This document shows, in pieces, positions 1 through 8,248 of a stretch of DNA of 64,000 bases. How positions within the stretch are numbered: the stretch's first letter is position 1; every line of letters starts with the position of its first letter. The notes beneath the pieces were generated by a model. That model was given only the letters and a program-made list of their open reading frames with translations, was not told the DNA's origin and did not search any database. This DNA is from Marinobacter sp. LQ44 (GTDB lineage Bacteria; Pseudomonadota; Gammaproteobacteria; Pseudomonadales; Oleiphilaceae). The translations under genes were made by a program, and so were the position numbers. Location of the stretch: NCBI RefSeq assembly GCF_001447155.2, contig NZ_CP014754.1, positions 744,001 to 808,000 on the forward strand. The letters are read 5' to 3'.

Positions 1-589
1 AATCCGATACAGCCTGATTCAACTGGCCCAGGTCCCGCACCAGATCAGACACCGGGTTGCCGTCGGCGGCCACCGGATAAAAGCCTTTGGACAGGGTCAA
101 CAAGCGCTCAATCTCTTCCGTTCCCCAGGTCGCATTCCATATGGCCACCGGCAACGATGCCCGCTTGCTCTCGACCGCATCCTGAAGGGTTTTCTCCAGG
201 CGCTCGTCGTCGATCTCTGCCATGCAGTCTTCCGCGGCTCGGATAAACCGGACTTCATAACGCAGCCGATTAAGAGGCTGCATAACCCGGCCCATCACCG
301 AATTTCGCTCGCCAACCACATACTGAAGTTCACACCCGTACAGCGACAGAAAGTCCAGCATGCCCAGATCCAGCTCAGGCATATCGAGTACACGTTCGCG
401 GCGACGGGGAACGGTGGAGGCAGGGGGAAGATCAGAGGGAACCGATACCGATGGCGCATCCAGTACCCGGGCAAGGCGCTCCAGGTACTCTTCCATCATC
501 GGCTCGGCTTCGGAGAACGGATTGCAGCCGGCCAGAAACAAGGCACAAACACCCGGAATAAGCCATTTCAGACATGAACTACCGGGCAT
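1..589 (-). CDS. DUF3080-type lipoprotein, 3' end cut by window edge
   Basis: Reading the minus strand from an ATG at 589 gives an open frame that runs off the left edge (about 196 codons visible). The start follows a strong GGAGG ribosome site about seven bases upstream. The N-terminus is basic then hydrophobic and ends in a lipobox-like LAGC at about residues 19-22, so the product should be lipidated and anchored in the envelope. The rest is soluble and resembles the uncharacterised DUF3080 family of gammaproteobacteria. It starts only 11 bases after the mtnC stop codon and is probably the last gene of the mtnB-mtnD-mtnC transcript, although the family has no known link to methionine salvage. 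The family call is from memory of the sequence pattern; the lipoprotein call rests on the visible signal. Confidence 0.7.
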   Translation of the reverse strand, partial: MPGSSCLKWLIPGVCALFLAGCNPFSEAEPMMEEYLERLARVLDAPSVSVPSDLPPASTVPRRRERVLDMPELDLGMLDFLSLYGCELQYVVGERNSVMGRVMQPLNRLRYEVRFIRAAEDCMAEIDDERLEKTLQDAVESKRASLPVAIWNATWGTEEIERLLTLSKGFYPVAADGNPVSDLVRDLGQLNQAVSD

Positions 590-600
590 TCGACCACCTC

Positions 601-1293
601 CTAACGTTTACGCAGTAGCGCGTCTACCTCCGCAAAATCACGGGCAACAGGCCGACCAGTGTCAGGAAGCTCCCCATCACGCACCAGCCAGACGGTTTTA
701 AGCCCAGCTTCCTCAGCCGCCGCAAGCTCGTCTTCCACGTCCGACAGGAACAGAACGGTCGCCGGCTCTACCCCCAGCTCGGCAAGAATATTGCGGTAAG
801 ACTGCGCCTCTTTTTTACCGCCCACACCGGTATCGAAGTATCCGGAGAAAAACGGCGTAAAGTCGCCTTCGTTACTGAATCCGAAAATCAGTTTCTGTGC
901 CTTCACGGAACCAGAGGAATATACGAACAGCCTCAGCCCCCGATCATGCCAACGCTGAAGATAATCCGCTGCATCCGGGTAGAGATCACCTTTCAACTCA
1001 CCACTGTGATAGCCCTGCTCCCACACCATGCCCTGCAATGCCTTCAGCGGACCCTCTTTGCGGTCCTCGGATATCCAGGTCTGTAGGACCTCAATCAGGC
1101 CTTCCACATCTTTGCTGTCGACACCACTTTTTTCAGCAACCAGGGCCAGCTGTTCAGCCACAGCCGGCGTGGTGTGATGGTTGGCACGGATGAAGTCCGG
1201 CAAGTGTTTGCTGGCGTAGGGAAACAGCACATCGTGCACGAACGAGATCGAGCTGGTCGTGCCCTCGATATCGGTCAGAACTACCCGAATCAT
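601..1293 (-). CDS. mtnC: Enolase-phosphatase E1 (methionine salvage)
   Basis: A 230-residue HAD-superfamily enzyme that enolises and dephosphorylates 2,3-diketo-5-methylthiopentyl-1-phosphate to the acireductone used by MtnD. HAD motif I is DIEGT at residues 8-12, with D8 and E10 in the positions typical of this family; motif II is YSSGS; the acidic motif FLSDVEDE lies near the C-terminus. Length matches the family (about 225-230). Its start overlaps the end of mtnD by 4 bases, indicating translational coupling in the order mtnB, mtnD, mtnC. The cytosolic pathway recycles methylthioadenosine from polyamine synthesis to methionine. Confidence 0.95.
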   Translation of the reverse strand: MIRVVLTDIEGTTSSISFVHDVLFPYASKHLPDFIRANHHTTPAVAEQLALVAEKSGVDSKDVEGLIEVLQTWISEDRKEGPLKALQGMVWEQGYHSGELKGDLYPDAADYLQRWHDRGLRLFVYSSGSVKAQKLIFGFSNEGDFTPFFSGYFDTGVGGKKEAQSYRNILAELGVEPATVLFLSDVEDELAAAEEAGLKTVWLVRDGELPDTGRPVARDFAEVDALLRKR

Positions 1294-1850
1294 CCCGCCA
1301 CTCCCGCGAGCCCTTCATAGCGGGGCAGTCGACTGGCGATATCCTCACCGGTAAAGCTCGCCACCCAGCCTTCCGGGTTGGTGAACAACCGAATACAGGT
1401 AAATTGCGGCTCTGGCCCCATATCAAACCAGTGGCGTGTGCCATCTGGCACACTGATCAAATCGTTCTGCTGGCACAGCAAGGCATACACCTGGTCGCCA
1501 AAGTGCAGATAGAACAGGCCCTGGCCCCGCACGAAAAACCGCACTTCATCCTCGCTGTGGGTATGCTCGTCCAGAAACTTCTGGCGGAAGGCTTCCTTTT
1601 GCGGGTTGTCCGGGTTCAGGCTGACCACATCGGCGGTCTGGAACCCGCATTCCTGCTTCAGGTGCTCAACCTCCTCACTGTAGGCCTCCAGAATCTGCTC
1701 CTGGCTGGCATCTGACGGCAGGTCCCGGGTTGGCCACTGCTCGAAACGAACACCGTGGCGGGCCAACGCTTCACCGATAGCCCCCGGGTCGGTCATCACG
1801 GTGTGGGCCTCGTCCGGCTGGCCTTGGTGGAATATGCTCAGGGTAGTCAT
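1290..1850 (-). CDS. mtnD: Acireductone dioxygenase
   Basis: A 186-residue cupin enzyme that cleaves the acireductone made by MtnC. In this family the iron form gives 4-methylthio-2-oxobutanoate plus formate, while the nickel form gives an off-pathway product. Metal ligands are visible in the cluster EHTHSEDE (two His and a Glu) and in a later His in GTRHW. Length is typical. The gene overlaps mtnB by 4 bases at its start and mtnC by 4 bases at its end. The metal that determines which reaction occurs cannot be read from the sequence. Confidence 0.95.
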   Translation of the reverse strand: MTTLSIFHQGQPDEAHTVMTDPGAIGEALARHGVRFEQWPTRDLPSDASQEQILEAYSEEVEHLKQECGFQTADVVSLNPDNPQKEAFRQKFLDEHTHSEDEVRFFVRGQGLFYLHFGDQVYALLCQQNDLISVPDGTRHWFDMGPEPQFTCIRLFTNPEGWVASFTGEDIASRLPRYEGLAGVAG

Positions 1851-2473
1851 GGGCGGACCCTCATGGTTTCAAGTTCACATTCAAAGAGAAATTCAAAGGC
1901 TTCAACATGGCGCAGGCAATCCGCCATAGTCTTACCCCAGGTATACAGACCGTGCCCGCGAATCAGGTAACCCGGTTGCTCAGGATGGGCCAGAAACCAG
2001 GCCCGGGTGTCCTCGGCCAACGCCGGAATATCCTGAGTGTTGTCGAAAACCGGAACGCTCAGCGCACCCTCATGGGTCTCAACGCCGGAAAACGCCTTCT
2101 GCAATTCGTAGCCTTCCAGCTCCAGCGCCTGACCCGCTGCAATCAGCCGACTCAATACTGTGGCTTTTACGGAATGAGTGTGTAAAACCGCACCAACCTC
2201 CGGGAAAACCTGATAGAGCACGGTATGCAAAAGGGTTTCTGCGGAGGACTTACACTGGCTTTGAACCGCCCGCCCGTCAAGATCAACCACCATCACATCT
2301 GCGGTAGTCAGCTGCCCCTTGTGGCGGCCAGACACGGTGATGGCCACATGATCCGTGTCGATCCGCGCAGAATAATTACTGCTGGTGGCCGGCGACCAGC
2401 CACGGCTGTAGAGGAACTGACCTGCATCCACAATGGACTGGGCCGCTGTGGCGTATCGGGTTACATCAAACAC
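1847..2473 (-). CDS. mtnB: Methylthioribulose-1-phosphate dehydratase
   Basis: A 208-residue class II aldolase-fold zinc enzyme that dehydrates 5-methylthioribulose-1-phosphate to the diketo substrate of MtnC. The metal-binding LHTHS motif and a later RGHG His are present. I chose the GTG at 2473, which has GGGAG seven bases upstream. The frame stays open to an ATG at 2524, but that codon overlaps a perfect TATAAT -10 element at 2523-2528 and would lie at or before the transcription start. First gene of a tightly overlapping mtnB-mtnD-mtnC operon. The isomerase supplying its substrate, mtnA, is about 42 kb away at 44247-45302. Confidence 0.93.
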   Translation of the reverse strand: MFDVTRYATAAQSIVDAGQFLYSRGWSPATSSNYSARIDTDHVAITVSGRHKGQLTTADVMVVDLDGRAVQSQCKSSAETLLHTVLYQVFPEVGAVLHTHSVKATVLSRLIAAGQALELEGYELQKAFSGVETHEGALSVPVFDNTQDIPALAEDTRAWFLAHPEQPGYLIRGHGLYTWGKTMADCLRHVEAFEFLFECELETMRVRP

Positions 2474-2522
2474 TCGCAATCTCCCGGTTGAAACGTGCCC
2501 TGCCGGGCAAGCGATGAGCGCC

Positions 2523-2551
2523 ATTATAGGACGGCCACCGCTCCCGGAAAA
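2523..2551 (-). promoter_or_regulatory. Probable sigma-70 promoter of the mtnBDC operon
   Basis: On the minus strand there is a perfect TATAAT at 2528-2523. The matching -35 position at 17-base spacing reads TTTTCC (2551-2546), a poor match, so the promoter may be weak or need an activator. Predicted transcription start is near 2515, about 42 bases before the GTG of mtnB. I saw no S-adenosylmethionine riboswitch in this short leader. Confidence 0.5.
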
Positions 2552-2561
2552 CCGATTTGGT

Positions 2562-4760
2562 TCAGGCCATCAACGGCAGGCGGCGCTGGCGCTTTCCGGT
2601 CAGGGCAAACAGGGCATTACCCAGGGCGGGAATCACCGGGGGCACGCCTGGCTCACCGACACCGGTCGGGTCTGCTTCACTGTCAACAATGTCCACCACC
2701 ACGTCGGGCGCCTGGTGCATCTGCATCAGGCGGTAGTCGTGGAAATTGCTCTGCCGGATCTCGCCGTTGTCGAAGTTGATCTCGCCGTAGAGCGCGGCGG
2801 TCAGGCCAAACAGGATGCCACCCTCGATCTGGTCTTCAACAATCCTGGGATTAACCACCTGGCCGCAATCCACGCTGCAGATCACCTTGTACACCCGTAT
2901 TTCACCGTTCTCGATTCCGGCTTCAACCACTTGGGCCACATAGGTACCAAAGCTCTTGAACAAGGCGAGCCCCCGGGCCCGACCTTCCGGCGCTGGCTGG
3001 CCCCAATCCGCCAGCCGGGCTGCGCGCTCTAGCACCTCGCGATGGCGCGGCTCGGCATCCAGCATTTTCAGGCGGAACTGCAACGGATCTTCACCGGATT
3101 CATGGGCCAGCTCATCCATGAAGGTTTCCACTGCAAACCCGTTGTGGGAATAACCCACCGAACGCCACCAGGTAATGGGCACACCGGGATCGGTGTGGGT
3201 ATGACGAACGGTGACGTTCTGCACCTGGTATGGGTATTCAATGGCCCCTTCAATGGCCGAAATATCTTTCGGTGTGGCAATGCCCTCGGCCATCAGCCCT
3301 ACCCGCCCCAGGGTGTCGTAGAGGAACTTGGGCGCCCAGGGATACTGTGCGGGTGCGGCATTGCGCACGTACCAGTCCAGAACCTGCGGGCCGACGATCT
3401 GATGGTGCCAGCCGGTCAACTCACCGTCGTTCAGGCTGCCTTTCATCCGGTGCAGCATGGCGGGGCGCAGGAAACCGTGGCGGGTATCTTCTTCCCGGGA
3501 CCAGATCAACTTGACCGGAACCTTCAGTTGATAGGCCACAGCGGCAGCTTCTTCGATATAGTCCTGGGTGAGGCGACGGCCGAACCCGCCGCCAAGGAAT
3601 GTGGTGTGAATAGTGATCTTGCCCGGTGACAGATCGGTATGACGGGCCGCCGCAATGCGACCCAGGTCTGGCGCCTGGGTGGGTGCCCAGACATCCATTC
3701 CACCATCGCGGTACCAGGCCGTGGCATTCATCGGCTCCATGGTGGCATGAGCCAGGTAGGGCTGCTCGTACTCGGCCTCTACCACCTGTTTTGCACGCTC
3801 GGCTGCCTTTTCTACATTTCCCTCACTGCGCTCTTTGACCCCGGGGTCTTTACTGGCAGCCTGCCGGTAACTGTCAAAAACAGCTTCTGTATTGGTGTCC
3901 AACGCACCGGAGAAGTCCCACTCTACCCGCAATTTCTGCTGGGCCTTTCTTCCCTGCCAATAGCGCTGGGCAACCAGGACAACGCCGCGTTCCGTGATAA
4001 ATGCATCGGTCACACCTGGCATACCGATAACGTCATCCCGGTTGAAGCTGCTGGCCTTACCGCCATAGCGGGGGCTGCGGGTCATCACCGCATAGACCAT
4101 GCCCGGAAGCTCAACATCCATACCGTAGACGGCAGTACCCGTCGCCTTGGCACGGGCATCCAGCTTGCCGCCCTTACGGCCGATGTACTTCCACTCAGAA
4201 CGGGGCTTGAGGGGCACCTTGCCCCGAATAACCTCCCGGTCTGCCAATTCAACCAGTTGGCCGTAACGTAACGAATCCAGTCCGTTAGGATGCACTACCC
4301 GGCCATCCTCGGTAGTGCACTGGTCCGCGTCTACTTCCCAAACGCGGGCGGCGGCCATCATCAACATCTGCCGCGCTTGCGCACCCGCTACCCTCAGTGG
4401 CTCCCAGTTCGTGGCCAGGCTGGTGCTGGCACCGGTCAGTTGCAAGCCGAACAGGGGGTTTCGGTATTCCGGCGCCACCGGCGCAAATCTGACTTTAATC
4501 CTGCCGGGCTCCACGTCGAGCTCTTCAGCCACCAGCGTGGTCAAACCGGTGTAGGTGCCCTGCCCCATTTCAACCCGAGCCAGGGTGAAGATGATGTCCT
4601 CATCACGGGTCAGTTCCAGCCAGATATCCGGCTTCCACTCACCAGTCTCTGGCTGGTAGCCGGTCTGGACAGAGGCACACCCCGGGATAGACACCGCCAA
4701 GATCAGGCTACCTGATGCACCTGTGCTGACTTTCAGAAAATCGCGACGATTCATGGTCAT
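2562..4760 (-). CDS. Molybdopterin-binding large subunit of a xanthine dehydrogenase-family (IorB-like) oxidoreductase
   Basis: A 732-residue protein resembling the beta subunit of isoquinoline 1-oxidoreductase and membrane-linked aldehyde dehydrogenases. It begins with a twin-arginine signal (NRRDFLK) followed by a hydrophobic stretch and a Cys (IPGC), so it is probably exported folded by Tat and may be lipidated. The cofactor loop GGGFGRR and the catalytic-Glu motif GVGEPGVPP near the C-terminus are visible, and the C-terminal TGKRQRRLP is typical of the group. The start at 4760 lies one base from the stop of the iron-sulfur subunit gene, so the two are co-transcribed. The substrate cannot be predicted. 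No XdhC-type maturation gene or cytochrome partner is adjacent. Confidence 0.88.
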   Translation of the reverse strand: MTMNRRDFLKVSTGASGSLILAVSIPGCASVQTGYQPETGEWKPDIWLELTRDEDIIFTLARVEMGQGTYTGLTTLVAEELDVEPGRIKVRFAPVAPEYRNPLFGLQLTGASTSLATNWEPLRVAGAQARQMLMMAAARVWEVDADQCTTEDGRVVHPNGLDSLRYGQLVELADREVIRGKVPLKPRSEWKYIGRKGGKLDARAKATGTAVYGMDVELPGMVYAVMTRSPRYGGKASSFNRDDVIGMPGVTDAFITERGVVLVAQRYWQGRKAQQKLRVEWDFSGALDTNTEAVFDSYRQAASKDPGVKERSEGNVEKAAERAKQVVEAEYEQPYLAHATMEPMNATAWYRDGGMDVWAPTQAPDLGRIAAARHTDLSPGKITIHTTFLGGGFGRRLTQDYIEEAAAVAYQLKVPVKLIWSREEDTRHGFLRPAMLHRMKGSLNDGELTGWHHQIVGPQVLDWYVRNAAPAQYPWAPKFLYDTLGRVGLMAEGIATPKDISAIEGAIEYPYQVQNVTVRHTHTDPGVPITWWRSVGYSHNGFAVETFMDELAHESGEDPLQFRLKMLDAEPRHREVLERAARLADWGQPAPEGRARGLALFKSFGTYVAQVVEAGIENGEIRVYKVICSVDCGQVVNPRIVEDQIEGGILFGLTAALYGEINFDNGEIRQSNFHDYRLMQMHQAPDVVVDIVDSEADPTGVGEPGVPPVIPALGNALFALTGKRQRRLPLMA

Positions 4761-4761
4761 A

Positions 4762-5250
4762 TCAGGCGTCCTCCCCGGCAGGCTGGTAATGGCCAACCGA
4801 ACCTGCAACCGCCTCGACGGCGGCGACAATGCGGGAATAGGTACCGCACCGGCACAGGTTTCCGGTCATGGCGGTCACAATGTCCTGACGGGATGGCGCC
4901 GGATTGTTGTTCAGCAGGTGCGCTGCGGTCATAATCTGGCCCGACTGGCAGTAACCACACTGGGGAACGCCCTGATCAATCCAGGCCTGCTGCAACGGGT
5001 GCAACTGGCCATCGTCGGACAGCCCTTCGATGGTGGTCACTGTCGCGCCGTCTACCGACGCCACCGGCGTTGAACAGGAGCGCGCAGGCTGACCATTGAC
5101 ATGAACCGTGCAGGCGCCGCACAAGCCCGCGCCACAACCAAACTTGGTCCCCTTTAGTCCGACTTCATCTCGAATTACCCACAATAGAGGTGTATCGGAA
5201 TCAACATCAACGGTGTGCCTTTGGCCATTGATCGTCAGGCTGAATGCCAT
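4762..5250 (-). CDS. (2Fe-2S)-binding small subunit of the same oxidoreductase (IorA-like)
   Basis: A 162-residue protein with two iron-sulfur clusters, carrying electrons from the molybdenum site of the neighbouring large subunit. The N-terminal plant-ferredoxin-type cluster uses C39, C44, C47 and C59; the helical C-terminal cluster uses C98, C101, C133 and C135. All eight expected cysteines are present. No export signal is visible, consistent with co-export on the Tat signal of the large subunit, as is known for related enzymes. It is the first gene of a two-gene unit. Confidence 0.9.
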   Translation of the reverse strand: MAFSLTINGQRHTVDVDSDTPLLWVIRDEVGLKGTKFGCGAGLCGACTVHVNGQPARSCSTPVASVDGATVTTIEGLSDDGQLHPLQQAWIDQGVPQCGYCQSGQIMTAAHLLNNNPAPSRQDIVTAMTGNLCRCGTYSRIVAAVEAVAGSVGHYQPAGEDA

Positions 5251-5289
5251 GGGCCGTTCCTTTTGTTATTTGCTCGAAGACGAATTCAG

Positions 5290-5493
5290 TTACTTGATGA
5301 CTTCTTTGCCATCCTGGTCTACCCAGATCTTGCGGTCGCCAGTATTCATTTTGCCATTGGAATCCCAGACTTCACGATCTTTGGTAGCGCTCTCCACCTT
5401 GCCGTTGTCGTCCCAGATTACCCGGTCTTTGCAACCCGCCAGAGTGAACAGGCCGGCCAGAACAATCACCACCAGAGAAGCCTTTTTCATCAT
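5290..5493 (-). CDS. Small lipoprotein with three tandem 13-residue repeats
   Basis: A roughly 67-residue protein of unknown function. A lysine-containing N-terminus and a hydrophobic run end at the lipobox LAGC, so the mature protein would be only about 47 residues tethered to a membrane. The mature part is almost entirely three copies of a motif of the form D-R-x-(V/I)-W-(2)-(D/N)-G-K: DRVIWDDNGK, DREVWDSNGK and DRKIWVDQDGK. The start at 5493 (or 5490) has GAGG at suitable spacing; an ATG at 5505 lies upstream of that site. It stands alone between the oxidoreductase pair and an Smr gene. I do not recognise a named family. Confidence 0.7.
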   Translation of the reverse strand: MMKKASLVVIVLAGLFTLAGCKDRVIWDDNGKVESATKDREVWDSNGKMNTGDRKIWVDQDGKEVIK

Positions 5494-5538
5494 CAATAAC
5501 CTCATCAGCTGTTTGAATACAGTACGGTGATCCCTTGA

Positions 5539-6120
5539 TCACCGGCTGCCATGCAATTCCCTGTTATTCTGTTTGTCCCTGTCGCTCTTGCGAACCATGA
5601 CATAGACCGCACCGGTTCCACCATGGTGTTTCTGGGCCGAGTGAAAGGCCAGTACACTGTCCAGTTCCGGCAGCCACTTCGCCAGGTAGCTTTTCAACTG
5701 GGCAATGCCATCGGGGTTGCGCTCACCCTTGCCATGCAGAATGATGACTGAACGCAAGCCGTAGCGCACGCAATCGTTGATAAACGCAAAAACCTCCCGG
5801 CGGGCTTCTTCAACGGTCATCCGATGTAAATCCAGCCTGGCCTCGATAGGGTATTGGCCAAGCCGGAGCTTGCGGAACACACCATGCTGAATGCCAGGGC
5901 GCATCCAGCTCAGCACGTCATGGGCGGTTAGCGGCTCAACCATGTCCGAGGTCAGCGGGTTCAGGTCTCGAACCGGCTTTTCAACCGCCGCTTTCTGCCG
6001 CTCCAGATGTCCGGGCGTCAGCTCCCTGGGGGCCGACACTTCAGCCCTGTTGGGCTTGCGGATTCGCCGGACATCCTTCATCTCTTCAAGAAACGCCAGG
6101 CGTTCATCTTTACTGGTCAT
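5539..6120 (-). CDS. Smr-domain protein (SmrA-like putative nuclease)
   Basis: A 193-residue protein with a C-terminal Smr domain (about residues 95-180) recognised by LDLHRMTVEEARREV, the HGKG loop and GTGAVYVMV. Smr domains are found at the C-terminus of MutS2 and in stand-alone proteins with DNA- or RNA-nicking activity. The charged N-terminal half is typical of the SmrA/YdaL type. It is divergent from the DUF294 gene at 6318 with about 200 bases between them. The biological substrate of this class is not settled. Confidence 0.85.
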   Translation of the reverse strand: MTSKDERLAFLEEMKDVRRIRKPNRAEVSAPRELTPGHLERQKAAVEKPVRDLNPLTSDMVEPLTAHDVLSWMRPGIQHGVFRKLRLGQYPIEARLDLHRMTVEEARREVFAFINDCVRYGLRSVIILHGKGERNPDGIAQLKSYLAKWLPELDSVLAFHSAQKHHGGTGAVYVMVRKSDRDKQNNRELHGSR

Positions 6121-6317
6121 GAGCTATCTGTTTCTGGATTGACGAATGTCAGAACTCTACCACCGTGCCGGGCTACCATAAAGAAAAGCCCTCAGACACG
6201 TTTCGACCAAAATCGTAGGGCATAACATGGCTCCGCTGAACTACACTGCAAGCGGATAACAATAATTACGGAACAGCGGCGAAGGCCGACCAACTCCGAC
6301 CCAAGACGGATTGCGAC

Positions 6318-8234
6318 ATGGCAGCAGCGAACCAGGACACATCGCGCCCCCAGAACACACGGGCCATCATGACATTTCTGCGGGAACATGCACCTTTCTC
6401 CAGCATGGATGACACCCACCTGGCCCATTTCGCTGAACATGCCACCCTGAGATTCTACGCCGATGAAGACGTGGTGCTGTCGCCGGATGACGGCGTGGTA
6501 AAGCGCTTTTACATCGTGAAACAGGGCCGCATCCGGGGCGAACGCCACAACGAAAAAGAAGATCGGGCAGAAACCACCTTCGAAATCAGCCAGGGCGAAT
6601 GCTTTCCGCTCGCGGCACTGATTGGCGAGCGCCCTACCCGTACCCTACACCGGGCCTCCGGAGACACCTTCTGCCTGAGCATTGAACAAAAAGCCTTCAT
6701 CACTCTGTTCTCCGAAAGCGAACCCTTCCGGGATTTCTGCCTGCGCGGCGTCAGCAGCCTGCTGGATCAGGTCAACCAGCGCATCCAGTCCAAGGCGATG
6801 GCCTCCATTGGGTCCAGCAATAGCCTGGATACCCCGCTTGAGCGTTACGCTCTGCGCAACCCCATCGTTTGCTCGCCCGACCTGCCAGTGCGCAAGGCAG
6901 TGGCCCGCATGCACGAGAACAATGTCGGCAGTATCATCATTACGGATGACAACCGCCACCCCAAGGGCATATTCACCTTGCGCGATTTACGCACCATGAT
7001 TGCCGAGGAACGAGGCCCTCTGGACACCCCTATCCGGCAGGTCATGACGGCAGATCCCTGCTGTTTACCCGCAACGGCCGATGCTTTTGAAGCAGCCATG
7101 TTGATGGCCGAGCACCACTTTGCACACCTGTGTGTGATCGATGAGGAAAACCATCTGATCGGGGTGGTCTCCGAGCGGGACCTGTTCTCCCTCCAGCGCG
7201 TGGACCTGGTCAACCTGGCCCGGACTATCGGCACTGCCACCCACCTCCGTACCCTGGTCAGCCTGCGCACCGACGTTTCCCGCCTGGTGGATTCCATGCT
7301 GGCCCACGGCGCGGACTCCGGGCAGGTGGTCAAGATCATTACCACGCTCAACGATGTAACCGTCCGGCGGGTACTGGAATTGAACCTGAAGAAAAACGAT
7401 CCGGGTATCCCTTTCACCTGGCTGACCTTTGGCAGCGAAGGCCGGCAGGAGCAAACCCTGCTGACCGACCAGGACAACGGCATTCTGTTCGAGACGCCCG
7501 AGGGCATGACCGAGGACCAGGTCCGGGAAAAATTGCTGCCGTTCGCGCGCAAGGTGAACGACGAATTGGCGGAGTGTGGCTTCACCCTGTGTAAAGGCAA
7601 CATCATGGCAAGCAATCCGAAACTGTGTCTGAGTGATCGGGAATGGGATGACTGGTTCGTTCGATTCATCGATGCCTCCACACCCCAGAATCTGGTGTAC
7701 TCGTCCATCTTCCTCGACATGCGCTCGGTATTCGGGCCAACGGAACCGTTGCACCGATTGCTGGAGAAAGTTCTGGACAGGATTCGCAAGAATGCCCTGT
7801 TCCAGAAGATGCTGGCGGGCAATGCGCTGCAACGTAAACCACCGCTCACCATGTTCAGAAATTTTCGATATCTGAAAGACGAGAAAAAGCATTCCCTCGA
7901 CCTGAAACGGCAAGGCCTGGCGCCTTTTGTTGAATCGGTTCGGGTGTTCGCCCTGGCTCATGGGGTGGAAGCGGCCAATACGCTGGAGCGAATGGACGCC
8001 CTGTCCCGCAAGGGGGTGTTTGATGCCAAGGATGCAAACGCCTGGAAAGAGGCGTATAGCCTGATCCAGGCCATCCGTATGCGCGCCCACCAGGAGATGC
8101 TGGACAGGGGCGACGAACTGACCAACTACATTGATCCGGACGACCTGAACCCACTCGACCGCCGTATCTTGCGGGAGTCTTTCCGTCAGGCGCAAAGGCT
8201 GCAGCAGAAACTGGAAGTCACTTACCAACTCTAG
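6318..8234 (+). CDS. cNMP-binding / CBS pair / DUF294 nucleotidyltransferase-like protein
   Basis: A 638-residue soluble regulatory protein. Order of domains: cyclic-nucleotide-binding-like beta barrel (about 20-140), two CBS domains (about 170-290), a nucleotidyltransferase-like DUF294 domain with the motif FGSEGRQEQTLLTDQDNG (about 370-390), and an all-helical C-terminal DUF294 region. The GSxGRxE...TDxD pattern matches protein-PII-uridylyltransferase-like enzymes, so it may modify a protein partner, but none is known. Genes of this type sit next to DnaQ-like exonuclease and acetate-type symporter genes in many gammaproteobacteria, as here. An in-frame Met at 6369 is an alternative start. 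Confidence 0.87.
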   Translation: MAAANQDTSRPQNTRAIMTFLREHAPFSSMDDTHLAHFAEHATLRFYADEDVVLSPDDGVVKRFYIVKQGRIRGERHNEKEDRAETTFEISQGECFPLAALIGERPTRTLHRASGDTFCLSIEQKAFITLFSESEPFRDFCLRGVSSLLDQVNQRIQSKAMASIGSSNSLDTPLERYALRNPIVCSPDLPVRKAVARMHENNVGSIIITDDNRHPKGIFTLRDLRTMIAEERGPLDTPIRQVMTADPCCLPATADAFEAAMLMAEHHFAHLCVIDEENHLIGVVSERDLFSLQRVDLVNLARTIGTATHLRTLVSLRTDVSRLVDSMLAHGADSGQVVKIITTLNDVTVRRVLELNLKKNDPGIPFTWLTFGSEGRQEQTLLTDQDNGILFETPEGMTEDQVREKLLPFARKVNDELAECGFTLCKGNIMASNPKLCLSDREWDDWFVRFIDASTPQNLVYSSIFLDMRSVFGPTEPLHRLLEKVLDRIRKNALFQKMLAGNALQRKPPLTMFRNFRYLKDEKKHSLDLKRQGLAPFVESVRVFALAHGVEAANTLERMDALSRKGVFDAKDANAWKEAYSLIQAIRMRAHQEMLDRGDELTNYIDPDDLNPLDRRILRESFRQAQRLQQKLEVTYQL

Positions 8235-8248
8235 GTACCGGAAACACC

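Noticed and set aside
2474..2524. N-terminal extension of mtnB to an ATG at 2524
   Set aside because: It would start inside the TATAAT -10 element; the GTG at 2473 has its own ribosome site and the extension does not resemble the family.
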